Source of the DNA: CAYIHX01 sp964363305
GTDB lineage: Bacteria > Bdellovibrionota > UBA1018
Assembly: GCA_964363305.1 (NCBI GenBank)
Contig: CAYIHX010000058.1
Coordinates: 1 to 21,977, forward strand
Direction: 5' to 3'
DNA length: 21,977 nt
Below the pieces are notes generated by a model that was given only the letters and a program-made list of their open reading frames with translations, was not told the DNA's origin and did not search any database. Position 1 is the first letter of the stretch. Each line of letters begins with the position of its first letter. The translations under genes were made by a program, and so were the position numbers. Below are positions 7,806 to 14,483 of this stretch, piece by piece.

Positions 7806-8786
7806 ATGGTAAAGACAATCGGAATCCTCATCCTAGGGGGCGTGGCTTTGACCGGGCTCTCTTGTTCCAGTCGTTCGAGTCCCCCGATCACCCCGTCGGC
7901 CAAACTTTTAAAAATAGATCTCGGAAAAATTCGAAGCCTGACGCTTTCGAAAGATGATTCCGTGGCCGGAGATGCCTGGGTTGCTCGGCTTCATGCCAAT
8001 CAGAAGGGCGAGTGGGAGCTTCTCTCCGGGCCTCACGGGGAAAGCCTGCTCGATCGGCGGGCCGATTCCAACTGGGTCACGCATTTTCTGGATACGCTTC
8101 AGACCCTTCAGGCCGAGGGACGGGCACCGCGAGGCACGCTCGCCTCTTATGGTCTCCACCGACCCATTTTTAGAGTAAACTGGCGGGAGACTGGAAACGA
8201 AAAAGAGAGTGAACTGCGGATCGGAGGTGAAGACGGGCCGGGTGGAACCGTTTTCGCGCAGGTTGATGATCAGGAAGATGTGCTGCTGCTGCGAGGCGCC
8301 GCCATTCGCATGCTAGCGAGCTTGACCGAATTCAAAGTGATCCGCGCGCGTCGCCTTCTGACCTTCATGCTCGACGAAATGGACGAAGTTTTGATCGAAG
8401 TGGCCGGAGCCCGAAAAAAATATTACCAACGCCAAGGTGAGTTCTGGGCAGACGCAAAGAATCGGCGTTACCGAGGGCTCGACCAGGAGCGGATTCAGCT
8501 GGCCTTCGCGGCGCTCGAGCACCTTCGGATCGAGACCTTCCCCGATATCGAGGAGTCCCCGATCTCTTCCGGGCTTTCCGCCCCTGCCCGCGACCTTGGC
8601 TCAAAAGGGCTTCAGGCCGGACAGGTTCGGATCCGTTTCCGTGACCGAAACGGCGTCGCCACCCTGCTGGCCTTTGAGCGCAAAAAAGGGAAAAGAATAG
8701 CGACCCTGTCCAGTCGTCCGGAATCCTCATTCATCCTATTTGATGAAGCCGAAAAATGGGTCGCTCAGCTGGCTCGCTTACCCTGA
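7806..8786 (+). CDS. DUF4340-like lipoprotein
   Basis: This 326-residue predicted lipoprotein has a hydrophobic signal (residues 2-17) and GLSC, making Cys20 the lipid site. The ATG at 7806 was preferred over an in-frame start at 7746 because it puts the signal peptide at the N-terminus. The middle follows the DUF4340 layout as I know it: a strand with IRSLTLSKDD, then G-E-W-E-L, a helix WVTHFLDTLQTL, the phrase YGLHRP, and strands ending in an IGG-x(4)-GG turn. DUF4340 proteins often sit near ABC-type or gliding-motility gene sets; their biochemical role is not settled. It is transcribed away from the ExbB-ExbD-PilZ operon from a 43-base gap and ends nine bases inside the convergent cheY-like gene. 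A partner role with the motor is inference. Confidence 0.75.
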   Translation: MVKTIGILILGGVALTGLSCSSRSSPPITPSAKLLKIDLGKIRSLTLSKDDSVAGDAWVARLHANQKGEWELLSGPHGESLLDRRADSNWVTHFLDTLQTLQAEGRAPRGTLASYGLHRPIFRVNWRETGNEKESELRIGGEDGPGGTVFAQVDDQEDVLLLRGAAIRMLASLTEFKVIRARRLLTFMLDEMDEVLIEVAGARKKYYQRQGEFWADAKNRRYRGLDQERIQLAFAALEHLRIETFPDIEESPISSGLSAPARDLGSKGLQAGQVRIRFRDRNGVATLLAFERKKGKRIATLSSRPESSFILFDEAEKWVAQLARLP

Positions 8787-9173
8787 GTGTTTTTTGTAAG
8801 CGGTCTCGAGCTTTTCTTTAAGGATTTGCGCAGTGAAAGGTTTTACGACGTAATTGCTCACGCCGGCCTTCACCGCTTCGACGACCTGATGCTGTTCCGC
8901 TTCGGCGGTAACCAGAACAAAAGGAAGTTTGACAAATCGGGCGTCGGCCCGAACTTTTTTGAGGAGCTCCAGTCCCGATAGGTTGGGCATATTCCAGTCG
9001 CTAATCACTAGGCCGATCGGCGGGTTAGCGGCTTCGAGTGCCGCCCAGCCGAGGGCGCCGTCCGCAGCCTCCGTAAGATCCGTGAAGCCGATCTCTTTTA
9101 CGCATTTTCCGACGAGCTTTCTCATGGTCATCATGTCGTCAATTACTAGAACACGTGTTTTCAGGTCGAACAT
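8778..9173 (-). CDS. CheY-like single-domain response regulator
   Basis: This is a 131-residue receiver protein with no output domain. The start is the ATG at 9173, with GGAGG seven bases upstream; an in-frame extension to 9218 is ignored. The acidic pair is Asp12-Asp13, the phospho-acceptor is Asp59 in SDWNMPN (the same DWNMP as in E. coli CheY), and the switch residues are Thr89 and Lys111 in VKPF. Such proteins are phosphorylated by a CheA-like kinase and bind a target such as a flagellar or other motor. No CheA, receptor or flagellar gene is in the window. It is divergent from a STAS-CheX gene whose product is expected to dephosphorylate a CheY, so the two are probably a matched pair. Confidence 0.95.
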   Translation of the reverse strand: MFDLKTRVLVIDDMMTMRKLVGKCVKEIGFTDLTEAADGALGWAALEAANPPIGLVISDWNMPNLSGLELLKKVRADARFVKLPFVLVTAEAEQHQVVEAVKAGVSNYVVKPFTAQILKEKLETAYKKHSG

Positions 9174-9206
9174 GGTCTGGCCTCCTGCCATTTTAGGTGT
9201 GCCTCC

Positions 9207-9235
9207 AGTATTGGGCAAAATTCGTGACCATACAA
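9207..9235 (-). promoter_or_regulatory. Possible sigma-70-type promoter for the cheY-like gene
   Basis: On the minus strand TTGTAT (9235-9230) is followed after 17 bases by AATACT (9212-9207). This matches the consensus in 3 of 6 and 4 of 6 positions, and lies about 33 bases upstream of the ATG. It is within the only gap (9174-9284) between cheY and the divergent STAS-CheX gene. The plus-strand partner is unclear: TACAAT at 9231-9236 would fit a -10 box, but no good -35 is seen. Confidence 0.25.
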
Positions 9236-9284
9236 TTCAATTTCGTGTGGCGGAATTTCTCGACCCCCTTCACAATCACTAGAT

Positions 9285-10124
9285 ATGTCGATGTTCGATC
9301 TTTCCGTGAACAGTGGATACACCGTCGTAACCTGCCCCTATGAAATGACGGCTGCCGCCGGCAAGGACCTCGAGGGGCTCGTCCAGCAGTGGATAAAAAA
9401 CCCGGTAAAATGCTATGTTTTCGATTTCAAGGATGTGACTGTCATCAGTCCGGTGGTATTCAAGTCGTTTGTGCTTCTACAGCGAGTATTGAAGGGAACC
9501 CAGGGAACCTTGATCTCCGTGGGAGTCAGCAAGGAGGTTCTTCGTCAACTTGCGTCCGCCGGAATGGAGACGATCTTTAATGTGAAAACTTCGTTAAGTC
9601 AGGGTTTGGCGCAGGCGGGAATTCAGGTGAAAGCGGACAAGGCGGCGACGCTTGACGTGAACTTCATCAATCCGTTTCTCGGGTCGACGCGAAATGCCAT
9701 TGAGATGCAGGCGAGTTGCAAGGTTGAGCTGGGTAAGCCTCGGCTGAAGAAATCCGGCGAGGTTTTGAATGCCGATATCGCGGGGGTCATCAGCCTGACT
9801 TCTAGTGCGTTCACCGGTTCGATCGCGCTCTGTTTTCCGGCTCAGACTTTTTTGGGAATTTACGGTGCAATGTTGGGTGAGACTCCAACCGAAATCACTG
9901 AAGAAAGTCAGGATGCTGCCGGCGAGCTGTTGAATATTATTTTCGGGCAAGCCAAAGCGGTCCTGAATGATACGAAAGGGTACAGCATTCAGAAGGCGAT
10001 CCCGACGGTGGTACGGGGCCAGGCCCTTCAGGTGCATCACATGAGTCGCGAGGTCGCCGTGATTCTTCCTTTCACCTGTGATTACGGTGCGTTTCATATC
10101 GAAATCAGCATTAATCCTAGCTAG
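9285..10124 (+). CDS. STAS-CheX fusion, predicted CheY-P phosphatase
   Basis: This is a 279-residue cytoplasmic protein. Residues 8-115 fit a STAS fold: a YVFDFKDVTVIS strand, an amphipathic helix, LISVGVS, and a helix ending GMETIFNV. The usual phospho-serine loop DSSG is not there; the place reads I-S-P-V-V, so canonical serine control is doubtful. Residues 124-279 match CheX: the opening VNFINPFLGSTRNAIE, a central strand GSIALCF, and the phosphatase motif [DS]-x3-E-x2-N as Asp210-AAG-Glu214-LL-Asn217, with FGQAK after it. In known CheX and CheC, the Glu and Asn catalyse loss of phosphate from CheY-P. It is divergent from a CheY-like gene, its likely substrate. STAS may control the phosphatase or dock it in a complex; that part is inference. 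Confidence 0.88.
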   Translation: MSMFDLSVNSGYTVVTCPYEMTAAAGKDLEGLVQQWIKNPVKCYVFDFKDVTVISPVVFKSFVLLQRVLKGTQGTLISVGVSKEVLRQLASAGMETIFNVKTSLSQGLAQAGIQVKADKAATLDVNFINPFLGSTRNAIEMQASCKVELGKPRLKKSGEVLNADIAGVISLTSSAFTGSIALCFPAQTFLGIYGAMLGETPTEITEESQDAAGELLNIIFGQAKAVLNDTKGYSIQKAIPTVVRGQALQVHHMSREVAVILPFTCDYGAFHIEISINPS

Positions 10125-10129
10125 CCCTT

Positions 10130-10498
10130 TTAAACTGCCCCCTTTGAGGAGATTCCGCGCTTCGTGAGAAGGGCCTTCACGAGTTCGCGCTTGTCGCCCT
10201 GGATTTCAATCACCCCATCCCTCCCGTCCATCAGGTAGGTTCCGCCCGAGCCGCACTTCTTTTTCAGCTCGGTCGTGAGTTCCTTGAGAAAAAGCTCGTT
10301 CTTGGGCAGCCGGTCGATCACGGTGACCGTCTTGCCTCCTCGTCCCTGTTTTTCCATTCGAAGCACCGCTACGAAGCGGTAGCCTTTCGGGTCGACCTCG
10401 GCGGGGCAAGTACACTCGGAGAGCACTTCCTTGCATCGGGGGCACTTTTGATTCAGAACGGGGTCGGTCGAATAGACTAATCGTGTGTTTTTGTTCAT
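10130..10498 (-). CDS. yciH: SUI1-family translation factor, YciH-like
   Basis: This 122-residue protein corresponds to bacterial YciH, a relative of eukaryotic eIF1 thought to affect start-site choice on the small ribosomal subunit. The SUI1 domain is about residues 42-120: GKTVTVIDRL, a helix LKELTTELKKKCGSGG and a strand DGVIEIQGD followed by the LVKALLTKRG helix. The N-terminal part has Cys19, Cys22, Cys29 and Cys31, a possible metal site. The ATG at 10498 has AGGAAG about ten bases upstream. A weak -10-like TACAAT (minus strand 10546-10541) lies in the 80-base gap shared with the divergent ABC-F gene. It ends five bases from the convergent STAS-CheX gene. Confidence 0.93.
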   Translation of the reverse strand: MNKNTRLVYSTDPVLNQKCPRCKEVLSECTCPAEVDPKGYRFVAVLRMEKQGRGGKTVTVIDRLPKNELFLKELTTELKKKCGSGGTYLMDGRDGVIEIQGDKRELVKALLTKRGISSKGAV

Positions 10499-10578
10499 GG
10501 AATGAGCTTCCTATCCACAAGGGGGCGAGGCGTTAAGTTCATTGTATTACCGCTCTGCAGCAGGTAAGGAGGCGCAAC

Positions 10579-12180
10579 ATGATTAGTACCTCCGGGGTTA
10601 GCCTCAGCTACGGTAGCCATAAATTATTTGATGACGTGAATATCAAGTTTATTCCTGGAAATTGCTACGGCCTGATTGGGGCCAACGGCGCCGGGAAGTC
10701 GACTTTTCTCAAGATTCTCACCAACGAGAATTCCGCGTACAAGGGGTCGGTATCGGTGACCCCGGGTGAGCGCATCTCCTTCCTCCGGCAGGATCATTTT
10801 CGGTTCGCCGAAGAAACCGTTTTGAAGACCGTGATTTTGGGGCAGCCGACTCTGAGCGAGGTGATCGCGCGGAAGGAAGCTCTCTATTCAAAAGCCGACT
10901 TTTCCGAGGCGGATGGCGAACTTGCGGGTGAGCTCGAGGGCCAGTTTGCCGAGCTGCGCGGTTGGGAAGCCGAGAGTGACGCAGGCGTGTTGCTTGCCGG
11001 GTTGGGAATTGGTACCGCGCTGCACGACAAGAAGATGAGCGAGATCCGCGATGTCGAGAAGGTCAAGGTGCTGCTGGCTCAGGCGCTCTTTGGTCAACCT
11101 GACATTCTTCTTTTGGATGAGCCGACCAATCATCTGGATATTCCAGCCATCCGTTGGCTGGAAGAGTTTCTATTCAACTTTGATAAGACGGCCATCGTCG
11201 TGTCCCATGATCGGCATTTTCTGAACCAGGTCTGCACCCACATGGCCGACATCGACTATGGGAAGATTCAGCTCTATACGGGGAACTACGACTTCTGGCT
11301 CGAATCGAGTCAGTTGGCCCTGAAGCAGTCGCAGGAGAAGAACCGAAAGCAGGAAGACAAGGCGGAAGAACTTCGCTCGTTCATTGCCCGCTTCAGCGCC
11401 AACGCATCGAAGGCGCGCCAGGCGACCTCGCGTCGCCGCCAGCTGGAGAAGCTGACCATCGACGATATCAAGCCTTCGTCGAGAAAATATCCTTACGTTT
11501 TGTTCCGACCGGAGCGCGAACTCGGTGACCAGATTCTGCGGGTCGAGAACCTTTCCAAGAGTTTGAACGGTGTGAAGGTGCTGGATCGTGTGAGTTTCAC
11601 GCTCCGCAAAGGCACGAAAGCGGTTTTTGTGGCCGAGAATGAGATCGCCATCACGACCTTGTTTCAGATTCTCGCCGAAGAGCTGCAGGCCGATGAGGGC
11701 CGAATCGCCTGGGGAACGACTACCTCGCGCGCCTATTTCCCGAAAGACAATGCGCCTTTTTTTGACGGATCCGATCATTCGCTCATCGACTGGCTCCGCC
11801 AGTATTCCCCGGATCAGAACGAGAATTTCGTGCGAGGGTTTCTGGGACGGATGCTTTTCTCCGGCGAAGAAGCGATGAAAAAGACTTCGGTGCTATCGGG
11901 AGGAGAGCGCGTACGTTGCATGCTCTCGCGGATGATGTTGAGCGGTTCAAACATCTTGTTGCTCGATGGGCCGACGAATCATCTCGATTTGGAATCGATT
12001 ACGTCCGTTAATAATGCCTTAATTCAGTTTCCCGGGACCGTGCTCTTCTCGTCCCACGATCAACAGTTCATCCAGACCGTCGCCAATCGAGTGATCGAGC
12101 TCGGGGCTTCTGGAGTGAGCGACTTCGATCGTCCTTATGAAGAGTACCTTCAACAGAAATTGAGACCCGCTTTCCAATGA
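10579..12180 (+). CDS. ybiT: ABC-F ATPase, YbiT-like, with a degenerate second nucleotide-binding domain
   Basis: This 533-residue cytoplasmic ABC-F protein has two ATPase domains joined by a helical linker (about 241-305) with RFSANASKARQATSRRRQ. Family members act on the ribosome near the E site and the peptidyl-transferase centre. Overall similarity to E. coli YbiT, from memory, is high along its length. NBD1 has Walker A GANGAGKST (34-42), Walker B with Glu181 in DEPTNHLD, and SHD at 209-211; its signature is degenerate (SEIRDVEKVK), as I recall in YbiT too. NBD2 is abnormal: Walker A reads AENEIAITT (352-360), so the Lys is Ile358, and Walker B reads DGPTNHLD, so the catalytic Glu is Gly464. 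NBD2 keeps LSGGE (439-443) and SHD (492-494). So only one composite site looks active. GGAGG precedes the ATG, and the stop overlaps rhlE as ATGA. Confidence 0.95.
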   Translation: MISTSGVSLSYGSHKLFDDVNIKFIPGNCYGLIGANGAGKSTFLKILTNENSAYKGSVSVTPGERISFLRQDHFRFAEETVLKTVILGQPTLSEVIARKEALYSKADFSEADGELAGELEGQFAELRGWEAESDAGVLLAGLGIGTALHDKKMSEIRDVEKVKVLLAQALFGQPDILLLDEPTNHLDIPAIRWLEEFLFNFDKTAIVVSHDRHFLNQVCTHMADIDYGKIQLYTGNYDFWLESSQLALKQSQEKNRKQEDKAEELRSFIARFSANASKARQATSRRRQLEKLTIDDIKPSSRKYPYVLFRPERELGDQILRVENLSKSLNGVKVLDRVSFTLRKGTKAVFVAENEIAITTLFQILAEELQADEGRIAWGTTTSRAYFPKDNAPFFDGSDHSLIDWLRQYSPDQNENFVRGFLGRMLFSGEEAMKKTSVLSGGERVRCMLSRMMLSGSNILLLDGPTNHLDLESITSVNNALIQFPGTVLFSSHDQQFIQTVANRVIELGASGVSDFDRPYEEYLQQKLRPAFQ

Positions 12181-13472
12181 GTACCTTTAAAGACCTTTTT
12201 CTTATCGAACCGATCCTCCGCACCGTTGCGGCCGAGGGATACACCTCACCCACGCCCATTCAGCTGCAGGCGATCCCCAAAGTGCTTGCGGGCCACGATT
12301 TGCTGGCTGTCGCGCAAACTGGAACGGGTAAGACGGCGGCGTTTGCGCTGCCGATCCTTCAGCTTCTCGCCAAGAACCCCCCTTCGGTCGGGGTCCGGGG
12401 CATTCGTGTTCTCATCCTGACCCCGACGCGTGAGCTCGCCACTCAGATCGCCGAGAGTTTTAACACCTATGGAAAAGGGCTGAACACCCGCAGTACGGTG
12501 ATTTTTGGAGGCGTCGGGCAGAACCCACAGGTTCAGGCCATTCGCCGCGGTGTTGATGTCGTGGTGGCGACTCCGGGTCGTCTGCTCGATTTGATGGATC
12601 AGCGGTTGATTCGCTTTGATCAGCTCGAGATCTTCGTCCTCGACGAAGCGGATCGAATGCTCGACATGGGCTTCATCCATGATGTGCGCCAGATCATTCG
12701 CGCGCTTCCGCAGCGGCGGCAAACCCTCTTCTTCTCCGCGACCATGCCGCCTGAGATCGTCCAGCTCTCGCGGGCCATTCTGCACAATCCCGAGCGCGTT
12801 GAAGTCACCCCGGTGGCGAGCACGGTGGAGAAGATCGCGCAGTCCGTGGTTCAGGTACCCATGAATCTGAAGACGGCGCTGCTCATTCGGATTCTGCAGG
12901 ACCCGGCGGTCTATCGGTCCATCGTTTTTACGCGGACGAAGCGCGATGCGAATCGGGTGTCTGAATCACTCGAGGCGGCGGGCGTCGGTGCCGCGGCGAT
13001 TCACGGAAACAAGTCGCAGGGGGCTCGAGAACGAGCCCTGGACGGAGTGAAGTCGGGCAAGGTGCGTGTGCTTGTGGCGACTGATATTGCCGCCCGTGGG
13101 ATCGATATCGATGGGATCACGCACGTCTTCAACTACGATATCCCGAATATCCCAGAGAGTTATGTCCACCGGATCGGGCGGACGGCTCGTGCCGGCGCCG
13201 CCGGGGTGGCTATTTCGTTCTGTGCTCCGGAAGAGCGCCAGTTTCTGGGTGACATAGAACGGCTCATTCGCCTCCGGGTACCGATGATGGCGCTGCCCGA
13301 GGGGCTTACGCCAGAGGCGCGGAAACGAGGCGGCGGCGCTCATCCGCCTGCAGCGCGCGGCGGGCGTCCGCATCGCCAACAGGATCATCGAGGCGCACCG
13401 CGAGGCGGCGGTGCACCCTCACCGAAGTCCTTTGGCAGTCGTAACTCGAGGCCAGGAACTCCGCGCGGCTAA
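12177..13472 (+). CDS. rhlE: DEAD-box RNA helicase RhlE
   Basis: This 431-residue cytoplasmic helicase unwinds short RNA duplexes, in other bacteria during ribosome assembly and RNA decay. The Q motif region (TPIQLQAIP) is near 26, Walker A AQTGTGKT is 46-53, PTRELA about 83-88, TPGR 132-135, DEAD 156-159, SAT 187-189, ARGID about 306-310, and HRIGRTAR 331-338. Residues 384-431 form a basic Gly/Arg/Pro-rich, probably disordered RNA-binding tail, as expected in RhlE. The ATG overlaps the ABC-F stop by four bases, so the two are translationally coupled. The stop overlaps a convergent small zinc-ribbon gene by four bases. RhlE is preferred over other DEAD proteins because of its compact core and its GF-x-x-DV-x-x-I segment. 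Confidence 0.94.
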   Translation: MSTFKDLFLIEPILRTVAAEGYTSPTPIQLQAIPKVLAGHDLLAVAQTGTGKTAAFALPILQLLAKNPPSVGVRGIRVLILTPTRELATQIAESFNTYGKGLNTRSTVIFGGVGQNPQVQAIRRGVDVVVATPGRLLDLMDQRLIRFDQLEIFVLDEADRMLDMGFIHDVRQIIRALPQRRQTLFFSATMPPEIVQLSRAILHNPERVEVTPVASTVEKIAQSVVQVPMNLKTALLIRILQDPAVYRSIVFTRTKRDANRVSESLEAAGVGAAAIHGNKSQGARERALDGVKSGKVRVLVATDIAARGIDIDGITHVFNYDIPNIPESYVHRIGRTARAGAAGVAISFCAPEERQFLGDIERLIRLRVPMMALPEGLTPEARKRGGGAHPPAARGGRPHRQQDHRGAPRGGGAPSPKSFGSRNSRPGTPRG

Positions 13473-13651
13473 TTTTTTTTCATGAACTTCCTCTGTGGGG
13501 CCTCGATCGTCGCGCGATCGCAGGGCTGACAGAGGAGGACTTGCATCGAGTCCCAGTTGAACCAATTGCTGTCTTTCTTTTTGAAGACTTTTCGGCAGTG
13601 AAAACACCGAAATTCATTTTTTCCAACCGGAGTAGTGGAGATTTCTTTCAT
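13469..13651 (-). CDS. Small zinc-ribbon protein
   Basis: This is a 60-residue protein with two CxxC pairs, Cys16/Cys19 (RCFHCRK) and Cys41/Cys44 (LCQPCDR), separated by a basic and aromatic stretch. The spacing fits a zinc ribbon, and the protein is lysine-rich, so RNA or ribosome binding is plausible; its function is unknown. It lies downstream of the RRM gene on the same strand, beyond a strong hairpin, so read-through or its own weak promoter must supply transcription. No good ribosome-binding site is seen. It ends with a run of eight A residues just before TAG, overlapping the end of rhlE by four bases. The conserved-looking cysteine pattern is the main support for calling it real. Confidence 0.65.
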   Translation of the reverse strand: MKEISTTPVGKNEFRCFHCRKVFKKKDSNWFNWDSMQVLLCQPCDRATIEAPQRKFMKKN

Positions 13652-13690
13652 GAGACTCGCTTTCTAGGAATGGGGAAGAGTTAAAACGAG

Positions 13691-13724
13691 AAGGGGATCC
13701 CGCCGGTACCGACGGAATCCCCTT
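13691..13724 (-). terminator. Hairpin terminator after the RRM gene
   Basis: AAGGGGAT (13691-13698) pairs perfectly with ATCCCCTT (13717-13724), and an inner CCG/CGG stem extends it. It lies 27 bases past the end of the RRM gene. On the minus strand it is followed by a TTCTCGTTTT tract, and on the plus strand by TTTTT, so it may act in both directions. Confidence 0.75.
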
Positions 13725-13750
13725 TTTAAAAGCCGGAGCAAAACATTCGC

Positions 13751-14062
13751 TTAGTAGCGACGTCCGCCGCCGCCACCACCAGCACCGCCGAAGCCGCGGG
13801 TGTTTTCACGAGGAGCCATAGGCTTCGCTTCGTTGACGGTGAGCGCGCGTCCGTCATAATCGGCGCCATTGAACTTGCTGATCACGTCCGCCGCTTCAGC
13901 GTCGCTGGACATTTCGACAAAGCCGAAACCCTTGCTACGGCCGGTGTCACGGTCGACGATGATCTTTGCGGATTGAACCGTTCCGCACTGTGCGAAAGTA
14001 TCAGCAAGAATTTGATCGGTTGCGGAATACGGAAGATTGCCAACGTAAAGTTTCTTACCCAT
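13751..14062 (-). CDS. RNA-binding protein with one RRM and a glycine-rich tail
   Basis: This is a 103-residue protein starting at the ATG at 14062, seven bases after AGGAGG. It has a single RNA recognition motif: RNP2 is LYVGNL (5-10) and RNP1 is KGFGFVEM (44-51), with the usual alpha-beta order between. The tail (about 88-103) is Arg/Gly-rich, ending GGGRRY. This is the layout of bacterial Rbp proteins, often cold-induced, which bind single-stranded RNA. An upstream leader of about 100 bases and a strong terminator make it a single-gene or short transcript. Its neighbours are helicases and a YbiT-like ABC-F, which fits RNA remodelling. Target RNAs are unknown. Confidence 0.95.
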   Translation of the reverse strand: MGKKLYVGNLPYSATDQILADTFAQCGTVQSAKIIVDRDTGRSKGFGFVEMSSDAEAADVISKFNGADYDGRALTVNEAKPMAPRENTRGFGGAGGGGGGRRY

Positions 14063-14100
14063 AGAACCTCCTAAAGGCTTGGGGCCACTCAAGAGGATAT

Positions 14101-14113
14101 GGGCACCATGCCC
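14101..14113 (-). other. Small hairpin in the leader of the RRM gene
   Basis: GGGCA and TGCCC form a perfect five-base-pair stem with a three-base loop, about 40 bases upstream of the start codon and outside the ribosome-binding site. It could be a leader structure, but it is short. Nothing else except the promoter candidate is seen in 14063-14205. Confidence 0.3.
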
Positions 14114-14167
14114 GCAGACTCGAAAAGAGGCGAATAAAACACTAACGCCACGACCTTATCATCCTTT

Positions 14168-14196
14168 TATGTACAGTGCCAGGGACCGATTGTTAA
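14168..14196 (-). promoter_or_regulatory. Possible promoter of the RRM gene
   Basis: On the minus strand TTAACA (14196-14191; 5 of 6 to TTGACA) is followed after 17 bases by TACATA (14173-14168; 3 of 6 to TATAAT). It would give a leader of about 100 bases. The -10 box is weak. Confidence 0.35.
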
Positions 14197-14205
14197 ATTC
14201 GCTCA

Positions 14206-14424
14206 TCAATTAACGTGGGGTGAGGCAGCACGAACCAGTTTAAGGACTTTTTCTTCGTCGACCGTATCGACCCCAGAAAATTCACCGCTGGTAGTTCGAT
14301 GCTTCACGATCGATTTTTGAATGATCGCGATGAGGGCGGGGGCGCTGATCTCGGGATAGAGCAGGATGGCTTTCTTGATGACGGCACCAATGGAGGGGGT
14401 TTTTAGCTGGGTGGTGGGTTTCAT
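14206..14424 (-). CDS. Small basic hypothetical protein
   Basis: This 72-residue protein of unknown function was given the ATG at 14424 because the frame upstream is antisense to dbpA. It has about ten Lys/Arg residues, a hydrophobic helical middle (IGAVIKKAILLYPEISAPALIAIIQKSI) and a C-terminal helix EEKVLKLVRAA. It looks like a compact helical, perhaps nucleic-acid-binding, protein; no family is recognised. It is divergent from dbpA with a 59-base gap that holds a near-perfect promoter for this gene, placed so close that the mRNA would be almost leaderless. It lies in an RNA-metabolism block. Confidence 0.6.
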   Translation of the reverse strand: MKPTTQLKTPSIGAVIKKAILLYPEISAPALIAIIQKSIVKHRTTSGEFSGVDTVDEEKVLKLVRAASPHVN

Positions 14425-14433
14425 TTGTCGGCT

Positions 14434-14463
14434 CTCATACGAAAATCTGATGCTATGTGTCAA
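14434..14463 (-). promoter_or_regulatory. Likely sigma-70-type promoter for the small basic protein
   Basis: On the minus strand a perfect TTGACA (14463-14458) is followed after 18 bases by TATGAG (14439-14434; 4 of 6). The expected start of transcription is near 14427, only about three bases before the ATG at 14424. Confidence 0.45.
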
Positions 14464-14483
14464 GTTACTTGCTAGGGGGCTGT

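Noticed and set aside
7763..7903. Longer ExbB start (ATG 7831 or TTG 7903)
   Set aside because: These would overlap the signal peptide of the divergent DUF4340 gene; ATG 7762 gives the usual family N-terminus. ATG 7831 cannot be fully excluded.
13461..13480. CCGCGCGG followed by eight T residues at the end of rhlE
   Set aside because: The palindrome has no room for a loop, so a hairpin terminator is not convincing; the T run encodes the lysine end of the zinc-ribbon gene.
14099..14137. Tiny 12-codon frame in the plus strand of the RRM leader
   Set aside because: It has a weak AGAGG site but is antisense to the leader, too short to judge, and probably chance.
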